From NCBI GenBank assembly GCA_932294295.1, contig OW028584.1, positions 29,200,470 through 29,264,469 of the forward strand: a stretch of DNA of 64,000 bases, in the 5' to 3' direction. The notes beneath the pieces are model-generated. The model saw nothing but the letters and a program-made list of their open reading frames with translations, did no database searches and was not told where the DNA came from. Below are positions 26,901 to 38,900 of this stretch, in pieces. Source of the DNA: Alitta virens. Lineage: Eukaryota; Annelida; Polychaeta; Phyllodocida; Nereididae. Position 1 is the stretch's first letter; each line of letters begins with the position of its first letter. The translations under genes were made by a program, and so were the position numbers.

Positions 26901-29900
26901 ATTGTAATGTTGGCTGAGCTCGTTGAGGTTAGCGGACACAAAACCCAATTACATTACACGTTACCATGACTACATTACACTACAATGCCACAACACCACT
27001 GACATCCATTATGGTTTAATTTTCTGTAGTATAATCCAAAAATAAACGTCCACTTGTTTTTTGGGTCTTATTTTTACACATAAAAGTTACCAAAAGGTCA
27101 AAGCCCAACTTACTAACCCATAAAAACCCCTCTCTGTATAAATTTACTTCAAGTATCCTATCTTGGCAATGATAATTTTTTGCAATTTTTTATCATTATA
27201 GCCATTTATGTGGTCACAAAGAAGCAGCAGAAATTACAATGGAGAATGTAGCAAACTTCAAGTTATATCTTTCCCAGAAGCGTTTTTATTGGCTAGAAAG
27301 ATGGGAATTGAAAAACAGGTGGACATTTATTTCGGATGATACTATAGCATAGCCACTGATTGAGTACCTACCAAGGAAACCATAACCATCATATTTCGAC
27401 GACGTTCTCTCTCCTGAGTGGCGTAAGGAGGAAGAAGAGAAGAGTAAGACAGAGACGCGGAAGACGTCGTGAAAGGGGTGGAGCCACAGGTGGCGCTACT
27501 AGCAGCTACAAAACTCTTCCAAATACTGTGTGGGTCTACGGATTTCAGCGAACTTGACAGACCAACATCCTGAGACAGAGAGACGGATAGATAGCTGAAG
27601 TCCCAGTATGTGCAAAATTCCAGTCAAAATTAATTCTCAAATCATTGTCAGAAGTCATGACAACAAGTACCTCATGGAATCTACTAATAAATTCCCATTT
27701 AAGGTTACAATTTTCAAAATATTTTGGCTTAATTTGCATTTCTGTCTCTCTGGAGAGGAAACCCTCAGATTTTTTAAATTATTTTTCTTGGGGGGGGGGG
27801 GGGGGGGGTTTAATTTGGAGTGAAAATGATAGTTTGTTTCTTTACCCCCTCCCCCCCCCCCACTTCTTTTTTTAAATTTTCAACCTATGTCAATTTCTTC
27901 TTTAATTTTGTACAAATTAAAAAATCTGACCCACCCATACATTTTAACTGCCATTTTTTTTTCTCCTTAATTTATTTTTCTACGGGGGGGGGGGGGGGGG
28001 GGGGGGAGGCAAGAGATTGGACTATTCCTTTGCATTCTTTCAGCCCACACAGTAATTGAAAATTGCGAAAAGAAATCAGCTTCTACAACTACTGTGTTAA
28101 TACATATGTATGTACTAATGTATGTACTATGCAAGCATTCTAAGTATAACTAAAAGCTCGTTAATTTGAACAGGAAATAAGGAGTAAAATGTGATTCTAC
28201 AGTGCTCTAAAAATGCAATACAACTCAAAAAGCAGAAATGCAAACTCAAGCGATAATATTTCAAAAAGTGTTAGTAAGTGTATAATGAAATGTCAAGAAA
28301 AGTGATATTTTGTGAATTTAAAACGAGAGTAAATAACTCAAGGCATTAGAAGTGCAAAACGTTAACCAAACATTTTAACTTAAAAAATAGTTCAGTGTGC
28401 AAAGCAAAGTATCCATATATTTGAAGATTTACAAAAAAGACCACTTCTGGCACAAAATTTACTGATTTTAATGATAAAAATTAAGTTTCAGCGGTCATAA
28501 TTGGCATTTTATGGACTCTTAATTAATTATTATAATTGGCATTTTATGGACTCTTAATTGTTTTATTTGAGTAATTTACTCAATAAAATGCCAATTGAGA
28601 CCAGCGAGATTTGTTAACTTTATCATTTAAATCAGTAAAAAAGCAATTAATTAAAGTCGTAGTTTCTTTTGAACTCATAATGCAATCAAATTTACATAAA
28701 AACAAGCTTTCGAATGACGAACATTTCAATGACACAATTGAGATGACTTTATGAAACTTAGGGTTATGAAAATTCATCAGAAAATAAATTCGCAAGTTTC
28801 CTTTACTAAGCACTAATAATATGAATAGAGACAGCCTTGCCAAAATCAGGTACGCTACCTGTGCAATTTCCGAAAGCTTAGTTCCGAAAACATTTTAAAC
28901 ATTAAAACCACATGAATTTGTAATTAGAAGTCAACCCAAAGTTTCACGTCAATAAAAATTCACACATTTACTGTACATGTGTAAAAATGTGTTACAGTCA
29001 AGTAAGTTTAAGCCTATCCCGAATCAGTGATTGTTACAAGGCATTAAGTACATTGCAACTACAAATAAAAAAGATAGTTTAGAAACTAAGAACAAAAGAA
29101 CTCGAGATATACATGTACAGCAATTTCTATAGCATATACAAATTGCATTTGCTAATATCTTTTGATTTGCTAATGACTTACTTGTTCTTTCATGTAAACT
29201 GCCTGTTGTCGCTTCATTTCTCTTTCCTATAAACAAATTAAGACCAGATATATTAATAAATAACTAACATTAACGAGCAAACCGTCACATATGATTTGCG
29301 ATAGGCACTCTTCCCAGCTGGATGTCGATCGCATGAGACGTTAAATTGGAGGTGCCTTGTACTTGGCGTCTATGCTGTGGCCAATAAAAGACCCCACCCA
29401 TGGGGTAAATATGCCACATGGCGTTGACTCCAAGCAGCCTTATCATCTTATCATTATGTCTACTCTGGCAGCTGGTCATATAAATCTGACTAAGCTTTAG
29501 ATTTAGTAGCATTGACATTATTGCAAAAATAAAATGCATAATATGTATAATTATTCCAATATTTTTTATTTGGTGAAAGTTTTGCAATTATTATTACGCA
29601 AGTTTTCTCTTTCATCAAGATAACACAACGAGTTTCAAATTGTAATCTAATTAGCCAAAATCGTTACTATGGTGATACATGAGAAGTTAGCACACGACAA
29701 TCACACACACAGCTAGCGACACACAGAATGAGATAGATGGATAGAAATAGTTGAGAAAGAAATGAATGAGGGTCAAGGAACACCAAATTAGAGTGTAGAG
29801 TCAGGAAATAAGGGTAAAATAAGGCTTTGATTATCGATAAAAAAAGAGTAGGCTAAATTGTGCTAATGATGGAGAAATAGCAACATCAGATTTTGTGCTC

Positions 29901-32900
29901 TTGTAATTCAATTGTGTTAAGAGTAAATCAAATCTCTGATTCAAGAATTGTAAAATCTAAAAGGATCTAACTTATAACACACTGACGTGATCTATTATCA
30001 CACGCAAAAATAATCGGTTCTTAGGCAGTGCACACGAAAAAAATGAGACTGAATCCGTGAAGCGAATAAAATAAAACTGTGCATAAACAGTAGCCGAAAG
30101 TAAATAAATACTTAGCGTAAACTTATAAACAACTGAAAGTAACTAAATGAAGCCTTTGTGAAGTACAGAAAAACCTCACAATTAAGATCACCCTTTATAA
30201 TTAATTAATTGGTCTTAATAGGTAATAATCCATAATTTATGCTTTGAAATCAATTTTGGGACCAAAAAAAGTTCTCTAATAATCATATTAAGACAAGTTT
30301 GGTCTCAATTTTGGGAATCATAGAAGTGGTCGTAATTTCGAGGACTCCTGGTCTTGATTCTGGAAGTTTTTACAATGTAAAATGATTTTGGTGGACGAGC
30401 ATTGACCTGGTCTTAAATTGGTCTTAACATCGGGTGGTCTTATCTCAGGGACTTGATGAATCGGTCTAGGGTGATCCTACTTGTGAAGTTCCACTGTATT
30501 TTGATATTTTCTGTCATTTTTTATCCTTTTTTTCCACTCACTTTGGCTCGTTTTAAAGTCTCCATCATTCTCATTTGTTCTTCTTCTTGCTTCTTTCGTT
30601 GTTTCATCTAAATTTTACGAGTTAATTGGAACCATGCGGATGATAGAAAAGAAAGAAAGAAGAAAGGTGTAAGAATCTATTCGAACCAGACGCATTTTAC
30701 GATTAATACACAAGTATGGTCATAGCAGGTCATAGTACAAATGCACAACAGTCAAACTCTGTTTTAACAAAGTTAACAAATCACAAAAAGCAAGAAAATT
30801 TCGTATAACTACTCCGTGAAATCAGTGAAGTGGTACTGTATCAAAGCTGTTTTAAGTTGAACTCCAAACTATTTGAACTCCAACGAAGTCTCAATGAAGA
30901 GTGTCTTTTTGTTGTTGTTTTTTTCCCCCTCCAAATATGGGATAGTATTTACTATGTGGTTGTAATGAGTTGGTTCGGGTTTACAGCCGATTTCATAAAC
31001 TTGGAAACTAAACTCCAGATGACATCAGTTGAATGCAGGACACCCACTGGCTGAGGGACTGCTTTAAATAGCCCATGGGAGTCCTGGATTCACATGACAT
31101 CCTCTGAAATTTTGTTTCCAAGTCCAAGAAATTTACTGTAATAATTTTGTGACATAAATACTTAAGTTATAACAGAGTTTGAAGGTGGTTCATGAGCCAG
31201 AGTTGGATTAATCGGTTAAGATTTTGTGAAGAATGGCCCAGACACATAATATGGTTTAAAGACATCACCAGAACACAGCAGTGATGAATGATGATACATA
31301 TATGTATGATCCATGTATACCAGAATTACAGTCTGATGCGATGAAGTGTTCCAGTGCTGTTCAACTGGTATGAGCTCAGTGCGTCAGCCACACATAGCCA
31401 CACACGGCTGATTACTTGAGGCCTAATTCCGTTGAAAACACTGATCTCAAGACATGCTTAGCCTAGGGCTGGTCAGTTCAAGTGACCTAGGACCCGGAAA
31501 TAAAAGCACAATGAATGACCTCACCAATCCACAATACTAGATTACGTCATGAATGGGGAGAAGAAGTACCACAATAGGTCACTGACACCGTAGCTGCAGA
31601 TAAGTGTTGTATGATGACGTCATCTATATTATGATGTCATGCATGTAATTATTAGTGACGTCATCTTATTGTCTTTTTACATGCTACGGTCGTAGTGGCC
31701 ACCTGTAGGCTCTGTTACTTTTTCTCCCCCATTAATTGGGTTGTGGTGACGTCATGTCATATGGTACTAGTACTTCCAGGTTCAAGGTCACTCGAGAACT
31801 GACCAGCCATTTTGTTTTATTATAATAAGCCCATGTTTATCGCCTAATTGGGAAAACTGGCTGAATGGTCAGTCATGCAAGACAGCTTGTGGCGAAACAA
31901 ACACCACTACCTTAATTCACTAAGAGGAATGTACTGAATCACTTCTTCACTGCAGACAACAACACAATTATGAGCCGTTTATAACCATTCTCGACTCCTA
32001 ATTCAGACAGTCCTTTTCCAGACATACTGTCGTACCTCGATTATCTGTTGAGCTCGCATCTCTCTCTCTTGTCGCTGCTGTTCCTGCCGTTGCATCTTCT
32101 CCTGCTGTTTCATCAACCTTTGGTGTTCTTTCATCTGTTTCACTTCTATGGCTACAAGAAGAAATGTTACGAACGCTCACATAAATGTAAAATAAGACCA
32201 TATAATATGGAGGTCTCTTTAAAAGTCTTTGTTATGAAGCGATCAGCGTTACGGGACAAAATGCCACACGACTTGCACACACTTTCAAAGATTATATAGA
32301 ATATGCAAAATATACAAAACCTTTTCCAAAAGACGAGTTATCAGGTAGCTAAGTTATGCTCACTCATGTGATGTATATAATTACTAATGTCATTCTTAAT
32401 GGGGAGAAAAACTACCACTAGAGGTCACAACCACCGAAACAGATAAAGCACAATTAGATGATATCATCATTTATAGTAACAAAAATCTCATCACTGAATA
32501 GATGATGTCATCAAATAGTATCTGCTGGTTTGGTGCCAGTGACCTCTGGTGGCACTTTCACTATGGATGAAAAATGTACTTTATGGACGATGGTCAGACA
32601 AAAAGCAAACATGCATTCTTGCATTTGCTCAATATTTTCTCTTTCATTATGACACTTGTCAAAAAATTCTCCAAATAAAACTGGCTTCATGATTGGACAC
32701 ACGAGACTCCATTCACACACTAGCCATTTGAACAGATGACCCCATTACAACATAATCCTCAAAACAGTTGCGATGATGTCACAATGTCCATTGTGGACAA
32801 TGGGCAGTTTTGTGCCGTCATATTGGTCAAATGAGGTCAAATGAGGTCATATGTGCAAACGGCTAAGCTGTGAATACACCATTCTCGCGCGGCAGCCATG

Positions 32901-35900
32901 TTGGTATTTTTGCCTCATTGACCTCATTTTGATTACATCATATATGACATTATTACTTCTCCATTGTTCTTGCACTGTGTGACCTCACCATGACCATTGT
33001 CTACTGATGACATCACAACACTATATCTGAGTGCAAAGAGCTCAACGAGGCAAAAGAGCCAACATGGCTGCCGTGTGAAAATGGTGTATACACACAATCC
33101 ATGAGGCAGAACTACACATTCAAACCTAACTTAGCCACCTGGGGGTAAAAATGAATCCAACATCGTGTGGCAGCGCCAGCGCCAGCGCCAGTTAACTCCA
33201 GGCACCAGCAACCGTTACGACTCATTTACCGTTGCAATTTAACCACTCGTCTTTAGTCTTAAACCTTTTTCCGCCTTCTTACCATGCGTAACTTTGTGCT
33301 GCCGAGCTGAGTCTCGAGCCTTTTGTCTCTCCATTTTTCTTTGGACCTTCATTTCTGCGACTTTCCGTGCCATTTCTGCATGCAAAAGCAACAGACGTCA
33401 CCCTTCTGGCTAACTAGACCGGACCCCCCAAAACTGCGAGTTTTATTTCGTGACCTTTCCTTATAATAGCGTGCCAATAAAGAGCATTTAAAGCCAGTCA
33501 AAGATGGTTGTAGATACAGAAATGCACTTTGTGTAGCTCCTAAATCAGCCGTAAGAGTCAAAACGTGCCTAGTAAGCATCTGTTCATTCGATCAAAATCA
33601 TTTTTCTCTTCAGTGTTTTGCAAGTGTTATTTTCATCACAGAAACACTGAAGTTTTCCATCATGAGTACCAAATTTCTTGAACTATCGGCCAATTGCAAT
33701 TTCTCAGTGCTCAAAGACCATGACTTTTCTGTTCTTTGGTGGTAAATTGTATACAGACAAAATATATCTTAGACTGTTCTTAATCGCTCTTTACGGAATT
33801 GATCTTTCTCCAATTTCGGACAAACCCTGCTAAACTGGAAAAGTCCTCAAACACAACTTATACATATCAAACTCTTAACTTAAACTATATCAAAAGCTTT
33901 AATAATATCAAGCAGCCAATCATATATAAGATACAACTACATTCACAAAACATAACATTATATATAAAGATGCAAAAAACATCGCAAAAACACAAGTTCA
34001 TGCAAATAATATCCTTTTAATTAAATTATTTAACTTACTTTTAACAGCTTCAAAATGCATCATAAAGCATAACACTGTTTCAACTAAACAATGAAAGTAG
34101 TTATAAGTTATTAAATTATTATATTTTGATTATTGATCAAGCACTTAATGATACCAGCCACAAAAACAATGACCCGAAGCAGATATGCCAAATAATATCA
34201 AACTCAATTCATTACTGGATTTTAAAGTTAAAATAAGTAATAATTGATTAATAGATAATATTTTTGGAAATTCCAAGTCAAAATAATTCAATATTTACTA
34301 GCATCCAAATAGGTTTTCAGCATATTTTCAGCAGCGACAAATGAATGAATGATGTGGAAAAATAAAAGATAACTTTCTACGATCGCAAAAATCACAAAAT
34401 GCAGGCACCAATAAATGCACAAAAGACATCATCACATGACCACGTAAATGGAAGGACACTTTCCTTGTTTGGCAGTTTGACTTATTTCAAATCCTTCTTT
34501 TCTTTTTTTGGCAGAGTCTGCTACAGGTGGGCAAAATCTGGCTCAGTAGTTTGAGATAGTAATATTTTATCTGTGTAATTTCCTAATTTGACTTTTTCTG
34601 ACTTTAGTTTTTCATGCCATGTAGGTGAATTTTGCAGAAATATTCACTCGGTACCAGCAGACAATATTTTGACCAAGTTCAGAGTTATATTCCAAGCGAG
34701 AATATTCTGTAAGAGCAAGGCCTGATGGTGTTTTGAACTTATACTTTTGGCAAAGGTATACTATCATATTTAGGTTATCTTCATTATGGATTACATAGTA
34801 GTCAATTTTGAGGGGAAACATGTTTTCTGGACTGCTTTGTTGTACACACATACTTGCTATATAGGAATCCATTTCAAGCAAGTTTTCGCTCTAATAAAAA
34901 ATTTATTTCATAACTGAATTCAGTCTTAAATGTCATTTCATGTTTTCTTCAATAAGAACATTCAAGTATAGGTATTTGAAATTTTGTAGATCTATGTCAA
35001 TCTCTGCAAAATTCACCTCTGCTGCAACACGTCAAACTAGTGCAAAATCACAATCCAAATCATCTGGGGTATAAATCTGGGTTCTGCATACTACTGAGCC
35101 TAGATTCTTAGTGCTAATCTAGTCTAAATTACCCCCGACAATCACTTAATTCTCATCTTTTCTACTAGGGCTCACCTTGTTGCTCCAGTTTCTTCTGCAT
35201 ACGAGCTTCGGCCATTCTTTGCGACATTTCATCTGCCTGACGTTTCTTTTCTGCTCTTCGTAAAGCTCTTTCTTGCTTCGCCAGTTGCTTAGCTTGTTTC
35301 TTTTGTTGTACAAGGAGGAACCTCTCCATAACTTCTGTCTCATTAAGTGATACATAGCCCTGTCAGAGGAACATTCTTAGATTAAATTTCTCAGCAAACC
35401 ATAAAAAGTGCTCCTCATCTGTGGCACTTATTGCCTTTGAGGAGTCCCCTTTGTATCGTTTCCTGTAATTTCATTATCTTTCTGTTACCATACTCACGTT
35501 TACACCATCATCTGAAACTTTTCCAGGTTGAGCTTCCAGGAATTCTCCGACATTCACGTTCATTGAGAAGGAAAAGTTTTCTTTCGACAGGTCCGTGATT
35601 TCATTCTTTTGTAAATACTGCAAACAAAAAACACAATCATTGCGTTTTGTTTTGTATAAATGTACTCAGGTCCACTGTATAGTTATTAGCCTCTTTTTCT
35701 TTTAGCATATTGCCAATTATTAATGTTCTAGAAAACCAATCAATCAATTGAACTAAGAGTAAAACATCTCGAATACTCCATGAAACATCAGTTCATCAAT
35801 TGAATTCCTCTCGCACAGAGAAACAAGCGTGGATTTCATAGAGTTGGAAACTCAACTCCATGTCGTGTAAATCCAGGACACCCATTGGCTAAGCCCTTCA

Positions 35901-38900
35901 ACCAATGGGAGTGCTGGATTCACATGATGTCATCTGCAATTCATTTTTCAAGTCCATGAAATACACGTTAAATACATTAAGGGGAAAATGTTAAGTGATG
36001 CCTATACAGCTAATACATACCCTCAAAACTTCATTATATGACTTTAACTTCCTGCCACAGGAGGCATAGTAGATAATCTCCCCAGTAAATCCTCGTGTTC
36101 CAATGGAATGAATGCACACTTGTCTTCTCCAGCCGTGTTCCAAAGGAATGCGCAGTTCTTTTTCATCAGCTACACCGTGTTTCTTTTTCTTGTTTGGTGA
36201 ACCTACGAAACCATAAATTATAAAAATGCATAAAACACACCTACTATCACACATCTATGTGTATTAATTTCTGTTTTAGTATACCGCAAGTTTGTTTTGT
36301 GTGTATGTCAAGTTGAAAAACTCTTTGTATTCAGGAACACATAACACATGAGAGATTTTTGTTTTCATGGTAAAAACGAAGTTCATTTTTTTCCTTTTTC
36401 TTCTTGGGGGCTGCCAACCCCAATGGATGCCAAATATGGGCATTAATTTGGGTCCACTAAACCCAGTGCATTTATGTTAATAATAATAGACATACACACA
36501 AAGGAATTCCTTAAAATTATAATAATTCTCTCACCTTTACTACCTGACGGTGGCCTCTTCCCTGGTGTTGATGCAGTATCGGACGCCTGACTTGAATTTT
36601 CACCATCAGAATCAGAATTAACGGAGTCGTTATCCCTATCACTGTTGCTCTCTGAATCTAGAATAAAAAGTAAAATGCATTAAACACCAAATTGCACAAT
36701 TTACAATCAATTCATCTGAATCACTAAGTTCATCCAAGTTTTACTTTGAGCTTCTTGTAGAGGACAACTTAAAAATATATTACAAATTAATGTTTAAATG
36801 TCAGAATTCAAGTCTTAATCATACCGCAAACAATTTACAAAATGATTTATCAGTATCCATTTGATGTCTCAATAAAATTTACTCCTATGTATGCAAGAAT
36901 GCATAATTTCGATGGCCAATGGCACAATTACTATCACTGACCATTCACTAAGTTCCCCACAACACTACAGCTTTATAAATTCGGGGGAATAAAAAAACAG
37001 TATAATGTACACGTTTTCTTACAGAGTTACAACTAAACTAGCACATACCTGAGTCAGAATTGGATGAGAGATCGTCACTTTCGTCTGCTTTTTGACTCGC
37101 TGCCTTAGCGTCCACCTTTTGGCTTCCTTTCTTCGAGGGGAACGTCTGCTGACCCATCAGGGCCTGCGCGAGTTTTGAGTCGCCAACCTGTAAATTAAAT
37201 AATACATTTTCAGGTATTTCTGTTAATTACTAATGACCCTCATCTGTCATGTAGATTGTTTATTGCATTAGGCTAAATTAAAATGTGTGCACTAACTACA
37301 TATTGTTTCATGACATTTGCTAATCAATTTAATTACTTGGTTTTAATTGGTGATTTCAATAGTCTCCAAGAGCTCTTTTACAGTGGCTTTCATTAATTGT
37401 TAAAAAGGTGACACTATCATAAATAAATACAACTTAATACTTTTCACTTTCGTTCATGAAGAATAAAATAAAAGATGAAACAAACAGGATATTGATTCAA
37501 TATTTGCAACTGAATTCTCATGTATAATGATAGATTGTTCTAAATTTGAACAAGTCTGAGCATTAGAAGTTGATTATTTCCTATTCTACCATCACATTAT
37601 AAATCAACATCACACTAATGAACTGTTTCTAAAGCACATAAAAATCATGATAATACTGCATCAAGATAATAATACATTATGCAATTTTACCACAAATTCG
37701 CATAAAAAAAAATCCAATTTAAATACCTTATTCTGGGCTTGGTCGTGTTTCTCTTTAGCCTTGAAGTACTGCTGGGTCCGCAAGTGGGCTTCCAACTGCG
37801 CTCGGAGCTGTTCATGTTGAGCAGACAACTGAGACTGGGCTGCCAACTACAACGAACAAAGAAGCAAAAGACAACTTTTAGTTCGGAGATCTGCCTCTTT
37901 TTTTGTAATTGTAACACATGAATAATACCTTTACCAGGGCCAAATTATCTAATATTATTCTCAGATGAATTAATACTGATTAATATTCATTTTTTGGCCC
38001 TGGTGACGGTATTCATGTGTTAACAAGCAGTGTGAAAAACCTGTCTGTGAAATTCGTTTTTGGAATAGGTAGAGTGCATCGTCAGTGTAGCATGATCCAC
38101 AAGTCACTGCGATTTTAAAAGGCAGGCTGATACAGCAGCAGGTGCCCATGGTAAGCTGTGGTTCACAGTAAACTGACAACACTCTGTACGATTGCAAAGT
38201 ACACGTACAATTCCAAGGTTGTTTAGGATTGAACATGCCAATCCAAATCAATGTCACTTGTCTTATAGTAAATAATTGATATATACTTTGTAAGATATGA
38301 GGCCAGACATTTAACTGTGTCTTACAAGACAGGGTCTCTGACTTTTACAATACCCAACACCGCATCACTGCAACATGCAGTTCCTGTAATTACATACACT
38401 ATAATCCCGTAAGCCAAACTTAACCTTATAAAAAACCCTTTTCTACAAAAACAATGCTTATCTGTGCTTAGAATAGGCACTCAGGGAACAGTAGGTTTAC
38501 AAGACATGCTTTTCATTGTCTCATCTTAATGCATTGTTATGACATTATGATGATTAAGTTGATGAGAATAAATCTTATAAGACATAATTTTTATTTCTCA
38601 AGATGCAAGAAGCAAGCTTTATACTATTATCTACAGTCAAACTCATTCCGAAGTGTACTCCCAATCAACAATGTGTGTTGTATCCGAGTTCCAATGTAAA
38701 TTAGATTGTAACTTACATATGACCTTAAATATCTAACATGCGGTTGATATGCTGTGTTAGTGAGAGCGTGCACTAATTTGTGATTATGATAACAGTGTAG
38801 GGTTAATAGAAAAGCCCCGTTAACCAATAATTATGCTTAAATTAAAGTCATAATCGTATGCATCATATACTTGGAATATCTTAGTGATATGTTTCAGTGC

